A stretch of 64,000 nt of DNA, taken from the NCBI RefSeq assembly GCF_003148685.1, contig NZ_QGGR01000027.1, positions 1 to 64,000 on the forward strand, given 5' to 3'. The position numbers and the translations under genes were made by a program. Under the pieces are notes generated by a model. The model did not search any database. It was given only the letters and a program-made list of their open reading frames with translations, and had not been told where the DNA came from. This DNA comes from Actinoplanes xinjiangensis. GTDB lineage: Bacteria; Actinomycetota; Actinomycetes; Mycobacteriales; Micromonosporaceae. This document shows, piece by piece, positions 47,137-53,722 of this stretch (positions are counted from its first letter, which is position 1; each line of letters starts with the position of its first letter).

Positions 47137-47625
47137 GTGCGAGCAGTCCTGGCAACCCTCGGATACGTCTTCTCACCCGACCGCAGTCGCATCCTGATGA
47201 TCCGGCGGGACGCCCGGCCCGACGACCTCCACTACGGCTACTACAACGGTCTCGGCGGCAAGCTCGAGCCGGGTGAAGACGTGGTCAGCGGTCTGCGGCG
47301 GGAAATCCACGAGGAGGCCGGGATCGACTGCACCGACGTCGAGATGGCCGGGACGATCTCGTGGCCCGGTTTCGGCCGGGACGGTGAGAACTGGTTCGGC
47401 TTCCTCTTCCGGGTCACCGGGTGGACCGGCACCCCGCGCGAGACCAACGACGAGGGCAGCCTGCACTGGATCGGCGTCGACGAGGTGCTCTCCGGCAGCC
47501 TGCCGATGTGGGAGTCCGACCGCCACTTCCTGCCCCTGGTGTTCGCCGAGCGACCCGAGGTGTTCCACGGCGTCATGCCGTTCACTTCCGGCAAGGCTAC
47601 CGGCTGGGACTTCACCACCGTCTAG
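47137..47625 (+). CDS. Nudix hydrolase (MutT-like)
   Basis: A 162-residue Nudix protein with a complete box, GGKLEPGEDVVSGLRREI followed by HEEAGI (about residues 39-62), preceded by ILMIRRD and a YYNGLGGK entry. Such proteins remove oxidised nucleotides or other nucleoside diphosphate compounds; the resemblance to 8-oxo-dGTP-type MutT is only moderate. GTG at 47137 follows TAGGGT (47125-47130) by 6 bases, a leaderless start. It is divergent from the glycosyltransferase operon. Confidence 0.9.
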   Translation: MRAVLATLGYVFSPDRSRILMIRRDARPDDLHYGYYNGLGGKLEPGEDVVSGLRREIHEEAGIDCTDVEMAGTISWPGFGRDGENWFGFLFRVTGWTGTPRETNDEGSLHWIGVDEVLSGSLPMWESDRHFLPLVFAERPEVFHGVMPFTSGKATGWDFTTV

Positions 47626-47819
47626 AGAGCCTTCGGCGTCGAAGTCCGATTTGATTCCTCTGCCGAATCCCGGCACACCGTCTTCGCGAACTTCTCACCA
47701 GGTCGCAATGTGGGCCTCGGCTTCGGAAGCTCTCTGCGTCTTCGCCGACCTGGCCGGGTCACTCTTGGCAGTCTCTGGCCGCAGGCGCCCGCTTCAGGTG
47801 CACGCCGATGGCGGCCGTG

Positions 47820-48115
47820 CATGTGGTTGCGGTGGTCGGTGCCGGTTGCCGTCCGGTGGTTGGTGCTGGCCAGCGCCGGGATGCGGTGCGTGCGGTGGTC
47901 GGCGCCGGTTGCCGTCCGTGGTCGGTGCTTGCCAGCGCCGGGATGCGGTGCGTGCGGTGGTCGGTGCCGGTTGCCGTCCGGTGGTTGGTGCTTGCCAGCG
48001 GCGGGATGCGGTGCGTGCGGTGGTCGGCGCCGCTTGCCGTCCGGTGGTCGGTGCTTGCCAGCGGCGGGATGCCGTGCGTGCGGTGGTCGGCGCCGCCCGC
48101 GGTGGGCGGTTGGTC
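47820..48115. repeat. Minisatellite, about 4.5 copies of a 60-63 bp unit
   Basis: The unit starts ATGCGGTGCGTGCGGTGGTC and continues GGCGCCGGTTGCCGTCCGGTGGTCGG-like to TGCCAGCGCCGGG. Copies start at 47821, 47881, 47943, 48006 and 48069 (last partial), so spacing is 60, 62, 63 and 63. Units are about 85-95% alike by eye. Not a CRISPR: there are no unique spacers. Confidence 0.85.
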
Positions 48116-48174
48116 AGTGTTCGGTTCGGCGGTCGGTTGCCGGCAGCGCGACGGGCGCCGGGCAACGGCGACCA

Positions 48175-48203
48175 GCGCACACGATGGCGGTTTGTGTGCG
48201 CTC
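48175..48203. repeat. Palindrome, AGCGCACAC type
   Basis: AGCGCACAC (48175-48183) and GTGTGCGCT (48195-48203) form a perfect 9-base stem, extended by GAC/GTC outside. It is closely related to the palindrome at 48270-48314. Confidence 0.65.
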
Positions 48204-48269
48204 GTCACCGTCATGACAGGGATCAGCGCCCACGATCGGAGGATCGTGCGCTTCTACCGTCGTGATAGC

Positions 48270-48314
48270 GCTGATCAGCGCACACGTTCGCCGATTGTGT
48301 GCGCTGATCAGCGT
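48270..48314. repeat. Perfect 17-bp stem palindrome
   Basis: CGCTGATCAGCGCACAC (48270-48286) and GTGTGCGCTGATCAGCG (48298-48314) are perfect reverse complements, loop 11 bases. A partial relative with CCCACGATC and GATCGTGCGC lies just upstream at about 48229-48252. Both share the AGCGC-CAC-GATC vocabulary of the elements at 421 and 18701. Confidence 0.8.
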
Positions 48315-48528
48315 TGAGGGCTTCGACCACCAGCACTGACGCGGTGGACGCTTGGCCTGCAGTGGCTGCGGGTGGTGGGTGGCGTTGGCGGGCTGGTGCG
48401 GCGCGGCGGGGGCTTGGCTAGCAGGCGACTGCAGACCTTGGGTGGCCCCGACAACCGGTAGCGACGCGGCGCGGCGCCTGGCTGGATCTGGAAAGCTTCC
48501 GGAGTCGGGGTCTGCGGCCTACATCGCG

Positions 48529-48574
48529 ATCTTGTGGAGTTCCGCGATGACGGCGTGCCGGAACTCCACAAGAT
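48529..48574. repeat. Perfect 16-bp stem palindrome, unrelated sequence
   Basis: ATCTTGTGGAGTTCCG (48529-48544) and CGGAACTCCACAAGAT (48559-48574) are perfect reverse complements with a 14-base loop. Its sequence is unlike the other palindromes and it is about 190 bases beyond the leftward upp stop, so it may be a terminator, a regulatory site or a small inserted element. Confidence 0.75.
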
Positions 48575-48767
48575 TACGGAAGGATGGCATCAGGCCCTGG
48601 CTCCGGAAACCCTCTGGAGGTACGCCCGGCGACGGCTCGCGGTGACCGTCGCACACGCCCGGCGGTCGCGCTGAAGGCCTGGAACCGGCAGCCCCCTCGC
48701 GCGGATGCCACGGGAGAGGGCTGGTGCGGTTGCGGGCCGATGGCTCGTACCGGAGCGGGGGGTTGAT

Positions 48768-49400
48768 CTAGAAGCGGCGCATGCCGCCGAACTGGCGGTC
48801 GCCGGCGTCACCCAGGCCGGGCACGATGTAGGCCTTCTCGTTGAGGCCCTGGTCGATCGAGGCGGTGACCAGGCGCAGCGGCAGGCCCGAGACCTTGAGG
48901 CGCTCGACGCCCTCGGGGGCGGCCAGCACGCAGCAGACGATGATGTCGGTGCAGCCGCGGTCGGCGAGCAGGCGGCAGCAGTGCAGCAGCGAGCCGCCGG
49001 TGGCCAGCATCGGGTCGAGGACCAGCACCGGCTGCCCGGTCAGGTCGGCGGGCAGCGACTCCATGTACGCGCGGGGCTCGTGGGTCTCCTCGTCACGCGC
49101 CAGGCCGACGAAACCCATCGACGACTCGGGCAGCAGCGCGAGGGCGGCGTCGGCCATGCCGAGACCGGCCCGGAGCACCGGGACGATCAGCGGCGGGTTG
49201 GCGAGCCGGGTGCCCTCGGTGGGCGCGACCGGGGTCTCGATGGGGTACTTCTCGACGGCGAAGAGGCGGGCCGCCTCGTAGACCACCATGGTGGTCAGCT
49301 CGTGCAGCGAAGCGCGGAAGACACCGGAGTCGGTGTCGGTGCGGCGCATCGCGGTGAGCCGGGTCTGGGCCAGGGGGTGATCTACTACAAGGACGTCCAC
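48768..49400 (-). CDS. upp: Uracil phosphoribosyltransferase
   Basis: A 210-residue Upp that makes UMP from uracil and PRPP. Motifs: [15 protein letters not shown] at the N-terminus, PILRAG-like [10 protein letters not shown], the PRPP loop [14 protein letters not shown] and the C-terminal [11 protein letters not shown] that binds uracil. GTG at 49400 was chosen from family length and because TAGGTT (49408-49413) lies 7 bases upstream, a leaderless start; the longer frame to 49421 would include the promoter. It is divergent from deoC. Confidence 0.95.
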   Translation of the reverse strand: MDVLVVDHPLAQTRLTAMRRTDTDSGVFRASLHELTTMVVYEAARLFAVEKYPIETPVAPTEGTRLANPPLIVPVLRAGLGMADAALALLPESSMGFVGLARDEETHEPRAYMESLPADLTGQPVLVLDPMLATGGSLLHCCRLLADRGCTDIIVCCVLAAPEGVERLKVSGLPLRLVTASIDQGLNEKAYIVPGLGDAGDRQFGGMRRF

Positions 49401-49460
49401 GGGCAACAACCTATCGTTCAACCAAGATCAACTGTCACAGGGTTGCGTAGAATCCCTTTC
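49401..49460. promoter_or_regulatory. Divergent leaderless promoters of upp and deoC
   Basis: In 60 bases two -10 boxes point outward: TAGGTT on the - strand (49408-49413), 7 bases before the upp GTG, and TAGAAT on the + strand (49448-49453), 7 bases before the deoC ATG. No ribosome sites are present. The compact arrangement implies joint control of pyrimidine and deoxynucleoside salvage. Confidence 0.65.
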
Positions 49461-50390
49461 ATGACTGTGACAGTGTCCGCCGCTCTGTCCGATCTCCGCT
49501 CGTTCCTGCACGGCCTGCCCGGGGTCGACAAGGTGGGCGTCGAGGCGCGGGCGGCGGCGCTCGCCACCCGGTCGATCAAGACGAGCGCCAAGGCCGAGGC
49601 CATCGACCTGGCCATCCGCATGGTCGACCTGACCACGCTGGAGGGCGCCGACACGCCCGGCAAGGTGCGTGCCCTGTGCGCCAAGGCCAGGCGCCCGGAT
49701 CCGGCCGACCCCTCGTGCCCGCCGGTCGCCGCGATCTGCGTCTACCCGGCGATGGCCCGGGTCGCCGCCGCCGCCCTGGCCGGGTCGGGAGTCCACCTGG
49801 CCAGCGTGGCCACCGCCTTCCCGTCCGGCCAGGCACCGCTGGAGGTCAAGCTGGCCGACACCCGCGACGCGGTGGCCGCCGGCGCCGACGAGATCGACAT
49901 GGTGATCAGCCGGGGCGCGTTCCTGGCCGGTGACTACACGAAGGTCTTCGACGAGATCGTGGCGGTCAAGGAGGCCTGCGGCGGCGCCCACCTCAAGGTC
50001 ATCCTGGAGACCGGCGAGCTGGGCACCTACGACAACATCCGGCGGGCGTCCTGGCTGGCCATGCTGGCCGGCGCCGACTTCATCAAGACGTCCACCGGCA
50101 AGGTGGCGGTCAATGCGACGCTGCCGATCACGCTGGTGATGCTGGAGGCGGTCCGCGACTTCCGGGAGCGGCACGGCCGGATCATCGGGGTCAAACCGGC
50201 CGGAGGCATCAAGACCACCAAGGACGCCGTCAAGTATCTGGTGCTGATCAACGAGACCGTGGGCGACGACTGGCTCAGCCCCGACCGGTTCCGGTTCGGC
50301 GCCTCCTCGCTGCTCAACGACCTGCTCATGCAGCGCACCAAGCTCACCACCGGCCACTACGCCGGTCCGGATTACTTCACCCTGGACTGA
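49461..50390 (+). CDS. deoC: Deoxyribose-phosphate aldolase
   Basis: A 309-residue DeoC, cleaving 2-deoxyribose 5-phosphate to glyceraldehyde 3-phosphate and acetaldehyde. Schiff-base Lys209 lies in GADFIKTSTGK; the second active-site Lys is in GVKPAGGIKT. ATICVYP-like AAICVYPAM and VKLADTRDAVAAGADEIDMV are also typical. ATG at 49461 lies 7 bases after TAGAAT. Two aldehyde dehydrogenase genes follow, the first 54 bases on, and could oxidise the acetaldehyde (inference). A small CGGCGG/CCGCCG hairpin (50401-50414) is in the gap. Confidence 0.95.
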   Translation: MTVTVSAALSDLRSFLHGLPGVDKVGVEARAAALATRSIKTSAKAEAIDLAIRMVDLTTLEGADTPGKVRALCAKARRPDPADPSCPPVAAICVYPAMARVAAAALAGSGVHLASVATAFPSGQAPLEVKLADTRDAVAAGADEIDMVISRGAFLAGDYTKVFDEIVAVKEACGGAHLKVILETGELGTYDNIRRASWLAMLAGADFIKTSTGKVAVNATLPITLVMLEAVRDFRERHGRIIGVKPAGGIKTTKDAVKYLVLINETVGDDWLSPDRFRFGASSLLNDLLMQRTKLTTGHYAGPDYFTLD

Positions 50391-50444
50391 GTTCCATCCT
50401 CGGCGGCTCCGCCGCGACACCCGATAACCCCGTTGGGAAGGGTC

Positions 50445-51869
50445 ATGTTCGAGTACGCACCAGCGCCCGAGTCCCGATCCGTCGTCGAGATCGCCTCCTC
50501 CTACGGGTTGTTCATCGACGGCTCGTTCGACGGCGGCAAGGACGGCGACGTCTTCAAGACGGTCAACCCGGCCACCGAGGAGGTGCTCGCCGAGGTCGCC
50601 TCGGCCGGCCCGGAGGACGTCGACCGGGCGGTGGCCGCGGCCCGCCGCGCGTTCGGCACCTGGTCGGCGCTGCCCGGGGCGGAACGCGCCAAGTACCTGT
50701 TCCGGATCGCCCGGATCATCCAGGAGCGCTCCCGTGAGCTGGCGGTCCTGGAGTCGCTGGACAACGGCAAGCCGATCCGGGAGTCGCGCGACGTCGATCT
50801 TCCGCTGGTCGCGGCGCACTTCTTCTACTATGCGGGCTGGGCCGACAAGCTGGGTCATGCGGGGTTCGGCCCGGATCCCCGGCCGCTCGGCGTGGCCGCC
50901 CAGGTCATCCCGTGGAACTTCCCGCTGCTCATGCTCGCGTGGAAGGTCGCGCCCGCGCTGGCCACCGGTAACACCGTGGTGCTCAAGCCGGCCGAGACCA
51001 CCCCGCTCTCCGCGCTCTTCTTCGCCGACGTGTGCCGCCAGGCCGAGCTGCCCGCCGGCGTGGTCAACATCGTCACCGGGGCCGGCGACACCGGGGCGTA
51101 CCTGGTGGCCCACCCGGATGTGGACAAGGTCGCCTTCACCGGGTCGACCGAGGTGGGCCGGGAGATCGCCCGGAGCGTGTCCGGCACCGGCAAGCGGCTC
51201 ACCCTGGAACTCGGCGGCAAGGCGGCGAACATCGTGTTCGACGACGCCCCGATCGACCAGGCCGTCGAGGGCATCGTCAACGGGATCTTCTTCAACCAGG
51301 GCCACGTCTGCTGCGCCGGGTCGCGCCTGCTGGTGCAGGAGTCCCTCTTCGAACCGTTGATGGACTCGCTGAAACGGCGGATGGCCACGCTGCGCGTCGG
51401 TGACCCGCTGGACAAGAACACCGACGTCGGCGCGATCAACTCGGCCGCACAGCTGACCCGCATCAGAGAATTGTCGGAAATCGGGTCCGTGGAGGGCGCC
51501 GAGCGCTGGTCACCGGAGTGTCAGCTGCCGGACCGGGGGTTCTGGTTCGCGCCGACGATCTTCACGGGCGTCACCCAGGCCCACCGGATCGCCCGGGAGG
51601 AGATCTTCGGGCCGGTGCTGTCGGTGCTGACCTTCCGTACGCCGGACGAGGCCGTCGCCAAGGCCAACAACACGCCGTACGGGCTGTCCGCCGGCATCTG
51701 GTCCGAGAAGGGCTCGCGCATCCTCGCCGTCGCCGATCAGCTCCGCGCCGGTGTGGTGTGGGCCAACACGTTCAACAAGTTCGACCCGGCGTCGCCGTTC
51801 GGCGGCTACAAGGAATCCGGCTACGGCCGGGAGGGTGGCCGGCACGGCCTGGAGGCGTACCTTGCCTAA
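50445..51869 (+). CDS. NAD(P)-dependent aldehyde dehydrogenase
   Basis: A 474-residue ALDH: VIPWNFPLLMLAWK, FTGSTEVGREIARS, catalytic Glu255 in LELGGKAANIVFDD, nucleophile Cys289 or Cys290 in NQGHVCCAGSR (one of two adjacent), and EEIFGPVLSVLTF. Oxidises an aldehyde to the acid; acetaldehyde from DeoC is a reasonable guess. GGAAGGG lies ahead of the ATG. The end of the gene contains the ribosome site and TTG start of the next gene, an 8-base overlap that couples their translation. Confidence 0.93.
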   Translation: MFEYAPAPESRSVVEIASSYGLFIDGSFDGGKDGDVFKTVNPATEEVLAEVASAGPEDVDRAVAAARRAFGTWSALPGAERAKYLFRIARIIQERSRELAVLESLDNGKPIRESRDVDLPLVAAHFFYYAGWADKLGHAGFGPDPRPLGVAAQVIPWNFPLLMLAWKVAPALATGNTVVLKPAETTPLSALFFADVCRQAELPAGVVNIVTGAGDTGAYLVAHPDVDKVAFTGSTEVGREIARSVSGTGKRLTLELGGKAANIVFDDAPIDQAVEGIVNGIFFNQGHVCCAGSRLLVQESLFEPLMDSLKRRMATLRVGDPLDKNTDVGAINSAAQLTRIRELSEIGSVEGAERWSPECQLPDRGFWFAPTIFTGVTQAHRIAREEIFGPVLSVLTFRTPDEAVAKANNTPYGLSAGIWSEKGSRILAVADQLRAGVVWANTFNKFDPASPFGGYKESGYGREGGRHGLEAYLA

Positions 51870-52701
51870 GTCAGTGAAGTCTCCCGCCCCCGAGGCCGTC
51901 CGGCTCGCGGTGCGCAAGACGTACAAGCTCTACATCGGCGGCAAGTTCCCGCGCAGCGAGTCAGGACGGACGTTCGTGGCAGACGGCGACAACGTGGCCC
52001 TCGCCTCCCGCAAGGACGCCCGGGACGCGGTGCTCGCGGCCCGTGCCGCCCAGCCGAAATGGGCCGGCGCCACGGCGTACAACCGGGGCCAGGTGCTCTA
52101 CCGGATCGCCGAGATGCTGGAGGCCCGCCGGGCCGAGTTCACCGCGCTGGGCGTGCCCGGCGACGAGGTGGACGCGGCCGTCGACCGCTGGGTCTGGTAT
52201 GCCGGGTGGTCCGACAAGATCGCCCAGGTGGTCGGGGGCGCCAACCCGGTCGCCGGACCCTTCTTCAACATCTCCGCACCGGAACCGACCGGAGTCGTCG
52301 CCGTGGTGGCGCCGGCCTCGCTGCTCGGTCTGGTCAGTGTGGTCGCCCCGGCGATCGTGACCGGAAACACGACCGTGGTCCTCACCGCCGGCCCTCAGGT
52401 GGCGATCACCCTGGCCGAGGTGCTGGCCACCTCGGATGTGCCCGGCGGTGTGGTGAATCTGCTCACCGGGCGCTACGCCGAGACCGCGCCGTGGCTGGCC
52501 TCGCACGACGACGTGAACGCCCTCGACCTGACCGGCGTGGACCACCCCGGCCTGGCCGCCGAACTCGAGCGGGCGGCCGCCGGGACGCTGAAGAGGGTGA
52601 TCCGCCCCCGAGCAGCGACGGACTTCACCGCCGACCCGGGTCTACGGCCCATGACGGCGCTGTTGGAGACGAAGACGGTGTGGCATCCGAAGGGCTACTG
52701 A
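51862..52701 (+). CDS. Half aldehyde dehydrogenase (no catalytic domain)
   Basis: A 279-residue protein aligning with the first half of ALDHs: YKLYIGGKFPRSESGRTF, WAGATAYNRGQVLYRIAEML, WVWYAGWSDKIAQV, and VAVVAPASLLGLVSVVAPAI where VIPWNFPL belongs. It ends after LDLTGVDHPGLAAELERAAAG where FTGS would be, with no Glu or Cys catalytic segments. No frame downstream restores them. TTG at 51862 has GGAGG 6 bases upstream. It looks like a deliberate non-catalytic partner of the preceding enzyme rather than a broken gene, because the frame is open and codon bias normal. Confidence 0.88.
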   Translation: MPKSVKSPAPEAVRLAVRKTYKLYIGGKFPRSESGRTFVADGDNVALASRKDARDAVLAARAAQPKWAGATAYNRGQVLYRIAEMLEARRAEFTALGVPGDEVDAAVDRWVWYAGWSDKIAQVVGGANPVAGPFFNISAPEPTGVVAVVAPASLLGLVSVVAPAIVTGNTTVVLTAGPQVAITLAEVLATSDVPGGVVNLLTGRYAETAPWLASHDDVNALDLTGVDHPGLAAELERAAAGTLKRVIRPRAATDFTADPGLRPMTALLETKTVWHPKGY

Positions 52702-52794
52702 GGCCACCGGGGACGCTGTCACACAGCGTTGCCGACTAGGGTGTGTGCCCAGAGTCACCACGTCCCAGCACTCCCAGATCACCCGGAGGTCACC

Positions 52795-53658
52795 GTGACC
52801 AGCCAGTCCGACGAGCCCGAGGCGTCCGCGCCGGTGGCGGAGAAGTCCTCGCCCGTGGGGTCTTCCGGGCGGGACCTTTGGGATCAAGTCCGCATCGAGC
52901 CGGTGGAGATCGCCCTGCCCGGCGGGGTGGGTCTGACCCTCCGGGCGTACCGGAAGGCGTCCGAGCTCGAGCCGACCGAGATCGAGATCGATGAGGACGA
53001 CCCCTTCGAGGCCCGCAAGCGCCGCGCCGAGGAGGCCGAGGAAGAGGTCATCGTCGACGACGAGTACCAGGCCCTCCTCGCCGAGGGTGAGACCGGCGAC
53101 GGCAAGAGCGAATCCGCCGAGGAGCCGGACCCGGCTGACTTCGAGGACGAGTCGGCCACCCAGGCGGACGACGAAGAAGTACCCATGTTCCTCAGCCACA
53201 AGGGCCGACTGCTCGCCTTCAAGAGCGCCGAATCGCTCGTCTCCTTCGTTCGTTCGGGTGCTCCCCACGATCTCGCACAATTGGACACCTGGGGTGACCT
53301 GGCCGAGCGGGTACAGTCGAGCGACATCGACCCGCAGCCGGAGGACCGCTACGAGTTGGACCTCGTGGTGGAGAACCTGCGCGGCGGTCACGACACCTGG
53401 GATCTCCCGCTGCTCATCAACGCCGGCGAGGTGGCCCGTGACCTCGGTTACGCGCTCCGCATCAAACCGGTGATCCTGGCATTGGCGCCGGGTTCGCCGC
53501 TCGACGACCTCGATGAGTCCCTCCGGACCGCGGAGAAGGGCGGTATGGGTGGATTCTTCGGACGTCGCCGGTTGAAGAAGATCGGGGCACAGCAGGCGAG
53601 TCTGGGCTGGCGCTCGGTGATCGGGAAGATCTCCGCCGCTGTGGACTGGCGTGACTGA
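52795..53658 (+). CDS. Conserved acidic actinobacterial protein
   Basis: A 287-residue protein in two parts: an N-terminal GRDLWDQVRIEPVEIALPGG block and a highly acidic stretch, then a C-terminal domain from about 135 (VPMFLSHKGRLLAF, YELDLVVENLRGGHDTWD, and KIGAQQASLGWRSVIGKI). Streptomyces relatives have been labelled primosomal protein or DNA primase, without an experimental basis that I know of. GTG at 52795 has GGAGGT upstream. A TAGGGT box (52737-52742) is a candidate -10. It is followed closely by the 822-residue gene. Confidence 0.8.
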   Translation: MTSQSDEPEASAPVAEKSSPVGSSGRDLWDQVRIEPVEIALPGGVGLTLRAYRKASELEPTEIEIDEDDPFEARKRRAEEAEEEVIVDDEYQALLAEGETGDGKSESAEEPDPADFEDESATQADDEEVPMFLSHKGRLLAFKSAESLVSFVRSGAPHDLAQLDTWGDLAERVQSSDIDPQPEDRYELDLVVENLRGGHDTWDLPLLINAGEVARDLGYALRIKPVILALAPGSPLDDLDESLRTAEKGGMGGFFGRRRLKKIGAQQASLGWRSVIGKISAAVDWRD

Positions 53659-53722
53659 CCGACCACCAGGGAATATCAATCGTTGGCCACTGAGAAGCAC
53701 CCCCGGGGAGGAGGACGACGCC

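Larger units (their letters stand above)
47626..48767. other. 1.1 kb gene-free, repeat-rich region
   Basis: No convincing gene between nudix and upp. It holds a roughly 62-base minisatellite (47820-48115), a cluster of CACACG-type palindromes (48175-48314), a 16-base perfect stem (48529-48574), and unremarkable GC-rich DNA up to the upp stop. Open frames across the minisatellite exist on both strands only because the unit is near 63 bases. Confidence 0.6.

Noticed and set aside
47820-48115. Possible CRISPR array
   Set aside because: Units are contiguous with no unique spacers, too long for CRISPR repeats, and no cas genes are present.
47794-48180. Open frames with 21-residue repeats across the minisatellite
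   Set aside because: Unit lengths of 60-63 bases keep several frames open on both strands, but one unit is 62 bases and shifts frame. No ribosome site or domain.
51862-52701. Half ALDH as a frameshifted pseudogene
   Set aside because: No downstream frame contains the missing catalytic half; the gene has its own well-placed ribosome site and normal codon bias.
53651-53722. Upstream GTG start for the 822-residue protein
   Set aside because: It gives an atypical leader; the GTG at 53723 has a GGAGGAGG site and matches the start I recall for relatives (MALVRV). Kept only as an alternative.
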